Shown here one piece after another: positions 1-8,482 of a stretch of DNA of 64,000 nucleotides (positions within the stretch are counted from its first letter, which is position 1; every line of letters begins with the position of its first letter). Under the pieces are notes generated by a model that saw only the letters and a list, made by a program, of their open reading frames with translations, was not told the DNA's origin and did no database searches. Made by a program: the position numbers and the translations under genes. The stretch is from Brevibacillus laterosporus LMG 15441. Its GTDB lineage: Bacteria > Bacillota > Bacilli > Brevibacillales > Brevibacillaceae. The stretch covers positions 2,018,501-2,082,500 of the forward strand of contig NZ_CP007806.1 in assembly GCF_000219535.2 (NCBI RefSeq), written 5' to 3'.

Positions 1-476
1 TGGAATTGGATGCAAAACTGGTTAGTGAAGCCATCTATCGCGGCTGTGCCGTGAAAGCGGCGGTAGTAGCCAAAGACGAAACTGAGCAAGATATTCGCAT
101 GACCTTAAATGTAGGTCATACCTTTGGTCATGCTTTTGAGGCGTTAACTGGTTACGGTCAGCTTAATCATGGTGAAGCAATCTCGATTGGGATGGTTTTA
201 GCCGCCCGTTATGCAGAATCCATTGGAATGTCGCCAGAAGGTGTAGCAAAACGTACAAAAAGAGTGCTTGCAGCCTTTGGACTCCCAACTCAATGGCCAA
301 AAGAATTACATCCAGAAGATGTTTTACGGGCAATGCATTTGGATAAAAAGGGCGTAGCAGGTACACTTACACTTGTTTTGCCAACATCTATGGAGCATGT
401 AGAAATCGTGCCTAGGGTAAAAGAAGAAGATGTACTACGGTTTATGAGCGAAGAGTGGGAGGAATCACAAAAATGA
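1..476 (+). CDS. aroB: 3-dehydroquinate synthase, C-terminal part (5' end outside window)
   Basis: AroB converts DAHP to 3-dehydroquinate, the second step of the cytoplasmic shikimate pathway. Only about the last 158 codons are present; the gene enters from the left edge. The visible part contains the family's metal- and substrate-site region: LNVGHTFGHAFE followed by LNHGEAISIGM, which carries the histidine ligands of the active-site metal. The TGA stop at 474-476 overlaps the aroH ATG in an ATGA arrangement, so the two are translationally coupled. The downstream order aroH-trp-hisC-tyrA-aroA is that of the B. subtilis aromatic supraoperon, which makes the assignment secure. Nothing unusual is visible in the portion present. 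Confidence 0.95.
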   Translation, partial: ELDAKLVSEAIYRGCAVKAAVVAKDETEQDIRMTLNVGHTFGHAFEALTGYGQLNHGEAISIGMVLAARYAESIGMSPEGVAKRTKRVLAAFGLPTQWPKELHPEDVLRAMHLDKKGVAGTLTLVLPTSMEHVEIVPRVKEEDVLRFMSEEWEESQK

Positions 477-844
477 GTAAGGTACGAGGAGTCCGTGGGG
501 CAACAACGGTCATCCGAAATGATAAAAGTGAAATCTTAGAGGCAACAGCAGAGCTTTTACGTGAAATGATTCATCAAAATAAAATTGAGACTGACGATAT
601 AGCAAGTGCTATAATCACGATGACAGAGGAGCTGGATGCTGTATTTCCAGCTCAGGCTGCCCGTGAGTTTTTAAAATGGGAGCATGTTCCCCTGATGTGT
701 GCAAAAGAAATTCCTGTGGCTGGGAGTTTAAAAAATTGTATTCGTGTTATGCTTCACATCAATACTGACAAGTCTCCACATGAAATTACGCATATTTTTC
801 TAGGAGAAGCAATTCGATTACGCCCAGATTTAGTAAAAGAATAG
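473..844 (+). CDS. aroH: Chorismate mutase, AroH type
   Basis: A 123-residue monofunctional chorismate mutase of the trimeric AroH (pseudo-alpha/beta-barrel) class, converting chorismate to prephenate for Phe/Tyr synthesis. The protein begins MSKVRGVRGATTV, the typical AroH N-terminus with the GATT segment, and contains the downstream ATREFLKWEHVPL-like block (here AAREFLKWEHVPLMC). The start at 473 is preferred over an in-frame upstream codon at 455 because it matches the family N-terminus and overlaps the aroB stop by 4 nt. Length fits the family (about 120-127 aa). The gene ends just before the trp promoter and leader, so aroH is the last cistron before the attenuated part of the supraoperon. 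Confidence 0.95.
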   Translation: MSKVRGVRGATTVIRNDKSEILEATAELLREMIHQNKIETDDIASAIITMTEELDAVFPAQAAREFLKWEHVPLMCAKEIPVAGSLKNCIRVMLHINTDKSPHEITHIFLGEAIRLRPDLVKE

Positions 845-873
845 TTGACAGTAGGGGCTAGGTTTTGTAAAGT
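845..873 (+). promoter_or_regulatory. Candidate sigma-A promoter of the trp operon
   Basis: TTGACA at 845-850 directly follows the aroH stop codon. It is separated by 17 bp from TAAAGT at 868-873 (4 of 6 matches to TATAAT). The position matches the internal trp promoter that lies between aroH and trpE in B. subtilis. Transcription would start near 880 and produce the leader that holds the TRAP triplets. Confidence 0.55.
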
Positions 874-906
874 AAGAGCAAGTTTTACAAGTTCAGAGCA
901 TGAAGG

Positions 907-988
907 TAGTTACGAGCAAGTTAGTAAGTTAGTCGAGAGCCGAGTAGAGTTGAGAAGAGATAGGTTGTATGAGACGAGGAGAGCTGAG
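907..988 (+). promoter_or_regulatory. TRAP-binding site: clustered GAG/TAG triplets in the trp leader
   Basis: Triplets of the (G/U)AG type start at 907, 914, 922, 930, 935, 942, 947, 952, 957, 961, 971, 976, 981 and 986, many at an exact 5-nt spacing (947-957 and 971-986). This is the recognition pattern of the tryptophan-activated RNA-binding protein TRAP (MtrB), which wraps about 11 such triplets. A small hairpin (TGGTTT 991-996 with AAACCA 1008-1013) lies between the last triplet and the terminator and could act as part of an antiterminator. The location between aroH and trpE is that of the B. subtilis TRAP attenuator. mtrB itself is not in the window. Confidence 0.85.
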
Positions 989-1012
989 ACTGGTTTCGTT
1001 ATGCTATAAACC

Positions 1013-1043
1013 AACACCCAGGACTCTTTCCTGGGTGTTTTTT
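1013..1043 (+). terminator. trp leader intrinsic terminator (attenuator)
   Basis: An 11-bp perfect stem, AACACCCAGGA (1013-1023) with TCCTGGGTGTT (1029-1039), loop CTCTT, continues into a T tract ending at 1043. It lies 25 nt after the last TRAP triplet and about 70 nt before trpE. It is therefore the attenuator terminator expected to form when TRAP is bound. Confidence 0.9.
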
Positions 1044-1111
1044 GTCTTACATATTATCCCATCTTCTATACGACCATCCTCTTCTATCAGAAGAAGAGAG
1101 GTGTGTTGTCC

Positions 1112-2656
1112 ATGTTAGAGCCCACATTTCAAGAGGTGCAGCACTATGCATCTACACACAATTTTATTCCCATTCGCCTTACTTTGTTAGCTGATCAGGA
1201 AACGCCGATCAGTTTGTATCAAAAATGTACGGAACAAGCAGCTTTTTTACTAGAAAGTGTTGAAGGAGGAGGACGCTGGTCTAGGTACTCCTTTATAGGA
1301 CTACGCCCCTTTTTGCGAGTAGAAGCGATAGACCAGCAGGTGACGCTTCTTAAAGAATCGGGGGAACGAGAGCAGTATAACCGCAATCCCATGGAAGTAC
1401 TACGAGAATTATGTCAGCAATATAGAGCGCCATCCATTGCTGAATTTCCACCGTTAACAGGAGGAGCAATCGGATATTTAGGATATAATACATTGCGCTA
1501 TGTAGAGACGCAATTGCCTAAGCATCAGAACCAACCGCTTGATATCCCGGATATGCATGTCGTTTTTGTAGATGAAATGCTGGTTTATGATCATGCAAAG
1601 CAAGAAATTCAATGCATGGTTCACATTAGAGTTTCTGAGGAGGACACAGAAGAATCGTTGCAGATAAAGTATGCAAAGGCTAGTGCCCGATTGGTCGCTT
1701 TACGTGATCACATCCTGCATACACCTATACCGAAGGACACAAGGCTACAGCAATATCAATTAAGTCAGCTAGACGAAGCGGTCAAAAAGCCAGAGACCAG
1801 CAGCCTGCAAAGTAACATGAGTCTCTCAGAGTATAAGACCATGATCTTAAAAGCAAAAGAGTATATTGCCAGCGGAGATATCTTTCAGGTTGTTCTATCT
1901 CAACGCATGACGATGAAGACGGATGTGGATCCATTTGCCGTTTATCGGATGCTACGAACGACGAATCCATCTCCTTACCTGTATTATCTACCATTTGGAT
2001 CAGCGACTTTGGTAGGGGCATCACCGGAAGTGCTAGTAAAGGTTCAGAACAAGAAGGTTGAGGTTCGTCCGATAGCTGGAACTCGCAAACGTGGAGCAAC
2101 GATCGAGGAGGATCTGGCGTTAGAGCAAGAATTGCTGGCTGATCCAAAAGAATTAGCGGAACATCATATGCTAGTTGATTTGGCCCGCAATGACGTAGGG
2201 AGAGTCTCCACATACGGTACGGTAAAGGTGGAAAACCCCTTACATGTAGACCGTTATTCGCATGTGATGCATATTGTCTCAGATGTGTCAGGAGAGATGC
2301 GTGAAGATTTGGATTGTTTTGATGCTCTTCTTGCCGCTTTTCCTGCTGGTACTGTATCTGGCGCTCCTAAATTGCGAGCGATGGAAATCATTGCAGAATT
2401 GGAACAGGATGCTCGTCACACATATGCAGGCTCGATTTGTTACTTCAGCTTTACTGGAAATTTAGACAGTTGCATTACGATTCGTACCCTGTTGTTTACA
2501 CAAAATCATGTGCATATACAAGCAGGAGGCGGCATCGTCGCTGATTCAATAGCGGAGCTAGAATATCAAGAAGCAATGAATAAGGCAGCAGCAATGGTCA
2601 AAGCGCTAGAAAAGGCAGAGCTGCATTTTCAACCAAAGGGGGTAGCGTTATGCTAA
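1112..2656 (+). CDS. trpE: Anthranilate synthase component I
   Basis: TrpE makes anthranilate from chorismate with ammonia delivered by a glutamine amidotransferase subunit. The 514-residue protein has the N-terminal tryptophan-feedback region with the LLES motif (AFLLESVEGGGRWSRYSF) and the C-terminal chorismate-binding domain ending in AGGGIVADS and EYQEAMNKA. The ATG at 1112 is chosen over an in-frame GTG at 1103: the Shine-Dalgarno AGAGAGG (1096-1102) is 9 nt from the ATG but abuts the GTG. No trpG gene follows, so as in B. subtilis the amidotransferase is probably shared PabA encoded elsewhere. The stop overlaps the trpD start by 7 nt. Expression should depend on the TRAP attenuator upstream. 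Confidence 0.97.
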   Translation: MLEPTFQEVQHYASTHNFIPIRLTLLADQETPISLYQKCTEQAAFLLESVEGGGRWSRYSFIGLRPFLRVEAIDQQVTLLKESGEREQYNRNPMEVLRELCQQYRAPSIAEFPPLTGGAIGYLGYNTLRYVETQLPKHQNQPLDIPDMHVVFVDEMLVYDHAKQEIQCMVHIRVSEEDTEESLQIKYAKASARLVALRDHILHTPIPKDTRLQQYQLSQLDEAVKKPETSSLQSNMSLSEYKTMILKAKEYIASGDIFQVVLSQRMTMKTDVDPFAVYRMLRTTNPSPYLYYLPFGSATLVGASPEVLVKVQNKKVEVRPIAGTRKRGATIEEDLALEQELLADPKELAEHHMLVDLARNDVGRVSTYGTVKVENPLHVDRYSHVMHIVSDVSGEMREDLDCFDALLAAFPAGTVSGAPKLRAMEIIAELEQDARHTYAGSICYFSFTGNLDSCITIRTLLFTQNHVHIQAGGGIVADSIAELEYQEAMNKAAAMVKALEKAELHFQPKGVALC

Positions 2657-3675
2657 CGACCTCCTTAGATAAGATTACCCGAAAGCAACATCTAGATCGT
2701 ACGCTGGCTCGATTAGCGATGGGTGAAATCATGGATGGAAAAGCAACACATGCACAGATCGGAGCATTTTTAGCGGCCCTCAGGGTAAAAGGTGAACAGG
2801 TTGAAGAATTGATTGGCTTTGCAGAAGCGATGCGTGAAAGGGTTAAAGCATTTCCTGTTGCTAAGCAAAACGTGATTGATACATGCGGCACTGGGGGAGA
2901 TGGTGCTTCTACCTTTAATATTTCAACTGCCTCAGCCATTGTAGCCGCTAGTGGCGGTGTTAGTGTAGCCAAACATGGAAATCGTGCTGTTTCTAGCAAG
3001 TGTGGCAGCGCTGATGTGTTAGAAGCACTAGGGATTCCGATTCAACTGACGCCTGAGCAAGCGGGAGAATGTCTGGAAGAAACCAACCTTTGCTTCTTAT
3101 TTGCGCCCCTTTACCATGAAGCAATGCGCCATGCGGCTATACCAAGAAAAGAGCTGGCGATACGGACGGTCTTCAATTTACTGGGGCCATTAACCAATCC
3201 TGCTCGGGCTGATCGCCAGTTATTAGGCTTGTACGATCGTGGATTGCTGGTTCCGATTGCCAAGACATTAAGTGAGTTAGGGGTATCCAGAGCCATGGTT
3301 GTTGCTGGACTAGACGGTTTAGATGAACTAACGATTACAGGGGAAAGCGAAGTAGCTGAATTAAGAGATGGTGAGGTATCGGCGTATCGACTTGACCCGG
3401 AGCGGTTAGGATTGAGGCTTGGGACCTCCGCAGAGCTTGCAGGGGGCGATGCAGCAGAGAACGCGCTAATCCTAGAGCAAATTTTTAAAGGTGAACGGGG
3501 TGCGAAACGCGATATTGTGCTGCTCAATGCAGGTGCCATTCTGTACCTCACGGATAACGTAAGTAGCTTGCAAAAGGGTGTCATCCGGGCTGCTGAGCTG
3601 ATCGACAATGGAAATGCAATACGTAAGCTTGAACAACTACGTCAGGTCATGAGGAGGGTTCATCATGCTTCGTAA
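2650..3675 (+). CDS. trpD: Anthranilate phosphoribosyltransferase
   Basis: TrpD transfers the phosphoribosyl group of PRPP to anthranilate, the second step of the tryptophan branch. The 341-aa protein carries the diagnostic PRPP-binding GTGGDGASTFNIST segment and the KHGNRAVSSKCGSADVLEALG block that shapes the anthranilate channel. The length is that of the family (about 340). The start overlaps the trpE stop and the end overlaps trpC by 11 nt, so translation is coupled through the operon. Nothing is missing. Confidence 0.97.
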   Translation: MLTTSLDKITRKQHLDRTLARLAMGEIMDGKATHAQIGAFLAALRVKGEQVEELIGFAEAMRERVKAFPVAKQNVIDTCGTGGDGASTFNISTASAIVAASGGVSVAKHGNRAVSSKCGSADVLEALGIPIQLTPEQAGECLEETNLCFLFAPLYHEAMRHAAIPRKELAIRTVFNLLGPLTNPARADRQLLGLYDRGLLVPIAKTLSELGVSRAMVVAGLDGLDELTITGESEVAELRDGEVSAYRLDPERLGLRLGTSAELAGGDAAENALILEQIFKGERGAKRDIVLLNAGAILYLTDNVSSLQKGVIRAAELIDNGNAIRKLEQLRQVMRRVHHAS

Positions 3676-4486
3676 AATTGTGGAGCAAAAAAAAGGAGAA
3701 GTGGCGATCCTGCGTCAAGGAACAAGTCTTCAACAGATGCTAACGGAGATGAAAGCACTGCCAGCTACTCGCGGTTTTGTCAACGCTCTTACCACAAGCC
3801 CTCGGAAGGTAAGCTTAATTGCTGAGGTAAAAAAAGCTTCTCCGTCAAAAGGCATCATTCGTGCTAATTTTGACCCTGTCGCTATTGCTGGGTCTTATCA
3901 GGAAGCTGGTGTGGATGCGATTTCAGTTTTAACGGACGAAACGTTTTTTCAAGGTGAACTAAGGTATCTACAGATGATCAAAGAATTGGTTCCCCAGCCG
4001 TTGTTACGCAAAGATTTTACTATTGATGAATATCAGATTGCACAATCAAGAGTGAGCGGAGCGGATGCTATTTTATTGATTGCAGCCATTCTGGATTCTG
4101 AACAAATCAAGCACTTTTATCAAATGGCAGTAGAGATCGGACTAGATGTGCTAATAGAGGTTCATGATCAAACGGAATTAGAGCAGGTGATGTCGGCAGT
4201 AGAGCCTATGCTGCTCGGCATTAATAATCGAGATTTGCGAACCTTCACCACGAATCTAGATACTTCCGTAGATCTCTTGAAGCTGATTCCTAGCGGCATT
4301 CCTGTCGTAAGTGAGAGTGGGTTAGCGACAGCGGAAGATGTTCATTTAGTCGGGATGGCGGGAGCGCGCTCCATTTTAGTAGGTGAGCAGTTCATGCGTC
4401 AAGAGGACGTAGTTCAAGCTGTTCGTGAGCTAATGCAAGATCAACATATGAAGCCTCAGGTGATTTCACGAGGTGACACAATATGA
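3665..4486 (+). CDS. trpC: Indole-3-glycerol phosphate synthase
   Basis: TrpC closes the indole ring, converting CdRP to indole-3-glycerol phosphate with loss of CO2. This 273-aa (beta/alpha)8-barrel protein contains LIAEVKKASPSKG with the catalytic lysine, LRKDFTIDEYQI, LLGINNRDL and the phosphate-binding SESGL and GEQFMR segments. It overlaps both neighbours (11 nt with trpD, 4 nt with trpF), so it lies inside the translationally coupled trp series. The C-terminal extension of about 15 residues after the barrel is slightly long and otherwise ordinary. Confidence 0.97.
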   Translation: MLRKIVEQKKGEVAILRQGTSLQQMLTEMKALPATRGFVNALTTSPRKVSLIAEVKKASPSKGIIRANFDPVAIAGSYQEAGVDAISVLTDETFFQGELRYLQMIKELVPQPLLRKDFTIDEYQIAQSRVSGADAILLIAAILDSEQIKHFYQMAVEIGLDVLIEVHDQTELEQVMSAVEPMLLGINNRDLRTFTTNLDTSVDLLKLIPSGIPVVSESGLATAEDVHLVGMAGARSILVGEQFMRQEDVVQAVRELMQDQHMKPQVISRGDTI

Positions 4487-5184
4487 CCGCCTTAAAAATT
4501 TGTGGGATAAAAGATGCGAATACACTGGTCTTATTGCAGAAGCTTAGCGTGGAATATGCAGGTTTGGTGTTTGCCGAAAGTAAGCGCCGGGTGACAGTAG
4601 AGCAGGCTAGGACTCTAGTAGCAGAGGCTAAGACTTCAGCGGATGCAGAGGTTTTAGAAAATATGAACAGACCTTTCCCGCGTCTAGTAGGAGTTTTTGT
4701 GAATCCAGATGTATCTGAGCTTGATCGCATAGTGAACCAGGTCCCTCTGGACGTGATCCAATTGCATGGCCAAGAAACGCCAGAATTTTGTCAAATGGCC
4801 CAAAAACGCTTTGGCAAGCCTGTATGGAAAGCGATTGGCATCGGGACAGGGAGTGACTCCATTATAGAAAAGCTTGCCTCCTACAAAAATAGTGTGCAAG
4901 CCTACTTATTTGACACGCATGATCCAAAACAAGCGGGAGGTACGGGTAAAAAATTTGCCTGGGAACACATTCCCGATCTGCAACGAATGGTAGCTCCCTT
5001 ACAAGCAATCATTGCTGGTGGTATTTCAATAGAGAATGTAGAGACTTTACTTAGCAAATATGCACCAGCCTTAATTGATCTTTCCAGCGGTGTAGAGACC
5101 AATGGTGAAAAGGATGCTCACAAAATAACAATTTTAGCGGAAAGGGTGAAGCAGCATGGCACAAGCTACGAATGTACGAGATGA
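4483..5184 (+). CDS. trpF: Phosphoribosylanthranilate isomerase
   Basis: TrpF performs the Amadori rearrangement of phosphoribosylanthranilate to CdRP. The 233-aa protein starts [15 protein letters not shown], the classical KICGI motif with the catalytic cysteine. It shows the barrel segments [44 protein letters not shown] and [14 protein letters not shown]. The start overlaps trpC by ATGA, and the 3' end overlaps trpB by 29 nt. A short insertion of about 20 residues (around residues 48-68, [18 protein letters not shown]) makes it a little longer than the B. subtilis enzyme. Confidence 0.96.
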   Translation: MTALKICGIKDANTLVLLQKLSVEYAGLVFAESKRRVTVEQARTLVAEAKTSADAEVLENMNRPFPRLVGVFVNPDVSELDRIVNQVPLDVIQLHGQETPEFCQMAQKRFGKPVWKAIGIGTGSDSIIEKLASYKNSVQAYLFDTHDPKQAGGTGKKFAWEHIPDLQRMVAPLQAIIAGGISIENVETLLSKYAPALIDLSSGVETNGEKDAHKITILAERVKQHGTSYECTR

Positions 5185-6370
5185 TTCTGTCCTACGATCA
5201 GGTCGATTTGGTGAATATGGGGGCAGATTTGTTCCTGAAACCTTAATGAAGGCATTAATCGAATTGGAGAAAAGCTTAGTGGAAGCGTTGGAGGATGAGA
5301 CCTTTCATGCAGAATTAAATCAATTTCTTCGCTTTTATTCGGGAAGACCGACTCCCTTTTATCATGCTGAACGTCTGAGTGAACATCTGGGAGGGGCACA
5401 CATTTACTTAAAACGAGAAGATTTAAATCACACAGGCGCTCACAAATTAAATAATGCCTTGGCACAAGCGTTACTGGCTAAACGAATGGGGAAGCAAGCT
5501 ATTATTGCCGAAACAGGAGCTGGCCAGCATGGGGTAGCGAGTGCAACTGTAGCCGCGCGTCTTGGACTTTCTTGCAAGGTTTTCATGGGAGAAGAGGATA
5601 TTAAACGCCAGGAGTTAAATGTTTTTCGGATGAAGCTTTTAGGAGCAGAGGTTATTCCAGTATCATCGGGAACAGCCACGTTAAAGGATGCTACCAATGA
5701 AGCAATTCGTTATTGGGTGAGTAATGTAGAAGAAACCTACTATGTAATTGGTTCGGCGATGGGACCTCATCCATATCCCTATATGGTGCGGGAGTTCCAA
5801 AAAATCATTGGAACAGAGACACGAGCCCAATCTCTGGAGCAGCTTGGGCGCTTACCTGATGAACTTATCGCATGCGTCGGAGGAGGGAGCAATGCCATTG
5901 GCTTTTTCTATCCATTTGTGGGGGATCAGGTGAGATTGACTGCAGTAGAAGCAGCAGGAGAAGGTGTGGATACAGACAAGCATGCGGCAACATTAACAAA
6001 AGGACGTCCAGGTATTATTCATGGCTCCCTAACATATCTGTTGCAGGATGATGATGGACAGGTGCAGGAAGCTCATTCCATTTCGGCTGGACTTGATTAC
6101 CCAGGTGTTGGTCCCGAGCATTCTTATTTAAAAGACCGCGGCAGAGTGGAGTATGTGGCAATTACTGATCAGGAAGCTTTAGAGGCTTGCCAATTGCTTA
6201 CGAAATTAGAAGGGATACTACCTGCCTTGGAAAGCTCACATGCTATAGCGGAGGTCATAAAGCGCGCTCCGCGGATGAATTCCGATCAAATCATCGCTGT
6301 ATGCCTTTCTGGACGCGGGGATAAAGACGTTCATACCTTACAAAACCATCTGAACAAGGAGGAGAATTAA
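5156..6370 (+). CDS. trpB: Tryptophan synthase beta chain
   Basis: TrpB condenses indole with serine using PLP. The 404-aa protein has the PLP lysine (K97) in [14 protein letters not shown], the ETGAGQHG catalytic glutamate loop, the [13 protein letters not shown] phosphate-binding loop, and the C-terminal CLSGRGDKD. It is the TrpB1 type, of typical length. The ATG at 5156 lies inside trpF (29-nt overlap) and trpA starts 2 nt after the stop, consistent with coupled production of the alpha2beta2 complex. Confidence 0.98.
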   Translation: MAQATNVRDDSVLRSGRFGEYGGRFVPETLMKALIELEKSLVEALEDETFHAELNQFLRFYSGRPTPFYHAERLSEHLGGAHIYLKREDLNHTGAHKLNNALAQALLAKRMGKQAIIAETGAGQHGVASATVAARLGLSCKVFMGEEDIKRQELNVFRMKLLGAEVIPVSSGTATLKDATNEAIRYWVSNVEETYYVIGSAMGPHPYPYMVREFQKIIGTETRAQSLEQLGRLPDELIACVGGGSNAIGFFYPFVGDQVRLTAVEAAGEGVDTDKHAATLTKGRPGIIHGSLTYLLQDDDGQVQEAHSISAGLDYPGVGPEHSYLKDRGRVEYVAITDQEALEACQLLTKLEGILPALESSHAIAEVIKRAPRMNSDQIIAVCLSGRGDKDVHTLQNHLNKEEN

Positions 6371-6371
6371 C

Positions 6372-7190
6372 ATGCAACATACCATGACAAGAATGGAAGA
6401 GCTGTTTGCTGATCGAACAGTAAAACGATTCATTCCTTTCATAACGGTAGGAGATCCTTCTTTAGATGTGACCTTTGAACTGGTTCACAAGCTTATTGAA
6501 GCAGGAGCTGATGTCATTGAACTTGGGGTTCCCTATTCTGATCCTTTGGCGGATGGGCCGATTATTCAACGAGCTTCACAGCGTGCCTTAGCACAGGGTG
6601 TGAAATTAAAAGACGCTATTCGATTAGGAGAGAGGCTACGTGCATCAGGGGTGAGCATTCCGCTGGTGATCTTTACATATTGTAATCCAGTCATGCAATA
6701 TGGTGTGGAACGTTTCTTTGCTGATTTGCGAGCGTATGGACTTGATGGTGCCATTATCCCGGATTTGCCGTTTGAGGAGAGTGCGGAGGCGCGTGGGGCG
6801 GCAAAGAAAAACGGAATACATTTGATTCAATTAATTGCGCCAACATCACAGGAGAGAATCGAGATGATCGGCAAAGAAGCAGACGGTTTTTTATATTGCG
6901 TATCGTCTTTGGGGGTTACTGGGGTTAGAGATAATCTTCCGTTTGAATTAGATGATTTAATTAAAACTGCTCGTGAAAATAGCAGTATACCTGTTGCAGT
7001 AGGGTTTGGGATTTCTTCTCCTGAACAAGTTCGCGCTGTTGCAGGTTATGCGGATGCTGTGATTGTGGGAAGCGCAATTGTCAGAGAGGTTGAGAAAAAT
7101 ATCGAGGCCCTCTCTAGTGAGGAGATGCGAAACAGCGGATTAGAACGTGTGAAAAAGTTTGTAAAATCCTTATCCAATGAGTTAAAATAA
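6372..7190 (+). CDS. trpA: Tryptophan synthase alpha chain
   Basis: TrpA cleaves indole-3-glycerol phosphate and channels indole to TrpB. The 272-aa barrel protein has the catalytic-site segments PFITVGDPS, ELGVPYSDPLADGP (catalytic aspartate), GAIIPDLPFEE and SLGVTGVR. It starts one codon after trpB with AAGGAGGAGAAT as ribosome binding site. It is the last trp gene; hisC follows after 30 nt without a terminator, so readthrough is expected. Confidence 0.98.
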   Translation: MQHTMTRMEELFADRTVKRFIPFITVGDPSLDVTFELVHKLIEAGADVIELGVPYSDPLADGPIIQRASQRALAQGVKLKDAIRLGERLRASGVSIPLVIFTYCNPVMQYGVERFFADLRAYGLDGAIIPDLPFEESAEARGAAKKNGIHLIQLIAPTSQERIEMIGKEADGFLYCVSSLGVTGVRDNLPFELDDLIKTARENSSIPVAVGFGISSPEQVRAVAGYADAVIVGSAIVREVEKNIEALSSEEMRNSGLERVKKFVKSLSNELK

Positions 7191-7220
7191 CAGAAACAAA
7201 AAAGCATGGGGTGAGGACAA

Positions 7221-8318
7221 GTGCTACCAAAAGAGCGAATTTTAAATGTTCCGGTGTACAAACCTGGAAAACCTATCGACGATGTAAAGCGCGAATTAGG
7301 ACTTACAGAAGTAATTAAATTAGCTTCTAATGAAAATCCATACGGTTATTCCCCAGTTGTAAAAGAAGCGATGCTTGCTGCTATGAATGATCTGGCTATC
7401 TATCCAGATGGTGGAAGTATGCAACTTCGATGGGAACTTGCAGAATTTTTAAACGTACAACCTGAACAATTGATTTTCGGAAATGGTTCTGACGAAATTG
7501 TACTAATGATCTCCCGTGCTTATCTGGAGAAGGGGACCAATAGCGTAATGGCTACCCCGACATTTTCTCAATACAGGTCTAATGTGACGGTAGAGGGTGC
7601 TGATTTACTCGAAATCCCTCTAAAGAATGGCGTTCATGATTTAGAGGCGATGCTAGCTGCAATCAATGAACAGACCCGAGTGGTTTGGGTATGCAACCCT
7701 AACAATCCATCTGGAACAATGAATACATCTGATGAGCTGCTCGCTTTTTTAGAAAAGGTACCAGCTAACGTATTAGTTGTATTGGACGAAGCTTATTACG
7801 AATATGTGGTGGATGAAAATTACCCTCAAACCATACCGCTCCTTGATAAATATAAAAATATGATTATTTTACGTACATTCTCAAAAATCTATGGATTGGC
7901 GGCTCTGCGTATCGGGTATGGTATAGCTAATCCAGAGGTCGTCTCACATCTGAATCATGTGCGTGGACCGTTCAATACAGGTTCCCTGTCGCAAGTCGCA
8001 GCACGTGCAGCGATTTCAGATCAGGAATTTGTGACACAATGTAGCCAGAAAAATCGTCAACAAATGAAGCGAATCACAGATAAATGTGATGAACTAGGCT
8101 TACACTATTTCCCTTCTCAAACCAACTTTGTTTTATTGGAGGTAAAGAGAGATTCAGACGAGGCCTTCCAATACTTGTTGAAAAAAGGAATTATCACTCG
8201 TTCAGGCAATGCGCTCGGTCATCCCGGTTATCTGCGTGTCACGATAGGAAATAGCGAGCAAAACGATAAGCTGTTAGCAGCTTTGGAAAGTCTAGTGACA
8301 GAAGCTGCTAAAAAATAG
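7221..8318 (+). CDS. hisC: Histidinol-phosphate / aromatic amino acid aminotransferase
   Basis: A 365-aa PLP-dependent class I/II aminotransferase. In the B. subtilis supraoperon HisC serves both histidinol phosphate and aromatic amino acid transamination, and the same position here suggests the same dual role. The sequence has the SNENPYG substrate-binding start, CNPNNPSGT, LDEAYYEY and the PLP lysine K222 in TFSKIYGLAALRIGYG. The start is a GTG at 7221 preceded by GGGGTGAGGA. It is separated from trpA by 30 nt. A terminator-like hairpin follows the stop, so tyrA and aroA may be partly uncoupled from the trp part. Confidence 0.95.
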   Translation: MLPKERILNVPVYKPGKPIDDVKRELGLTEVIKLASNENPYGYSPVVKEAMLAAMNDLAIYPDGGSMQLRWELAEFLNVQPEQLIFGNGSDEIVLMISRAYLEKGTNSVMATPTFSQYRSNVTVEGADLLEIPLKNGVHDLEAMLAAINEQTRVVWVCNPNNPSGTMNTSDELLAFLEKVPANVLVVLDEAYYEYVVDENYPQTIPLLDKYKNMIILRTFSKIYGLAALRIGYGIANPEVVSHLNHVRGPFNTGSLSQVAARAAISDQEFVTQCSQKNRQQMKRITDKCDELGLHYFPSQTNFVLLEVKRDSDEAFQYLLKKGIITRSGNALGHPGYLRVTIGNSEQNDKLLAALESLVTEAAKK

Positions 8319-8368
8319 CGAAATAAAAAAATAATAGGGCAAAAATAGAAAGAAAAGTAGTAGAGCAG

Positions 8369-8389
8369 GCCGGTCAACACCGGCTTTTT
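8369..8389 (+). terminator. Intrinsic terminator between hisC and tyrA
   Basis: Stem GCCGGT (8369-8374) with ACCGGC (8379-8384), loop CAAC, then TTTTT. Flanking AGTAGA and TCTACT can extend the stem on both sides of the T tract. It would end or reduce trp-hisC transcripts before tyrA. Confidence 0.8.
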
Positions 8390-8482
8390 CTACTATCTAT
8401 ATGAACTCCTTTGTTCTCATGCAAAATATGAGGACAGGTATAGACGAAAAATAGAGAGATTCTTTGGAGTGGAGCGGAGAAT

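Noticed and set aside
1103-1111. GTG start for trpE three codons upstream
   Set aside because: It abuts the Shine-Dalgarno; the ATG at 1112 has a proper 9-nt spacer.
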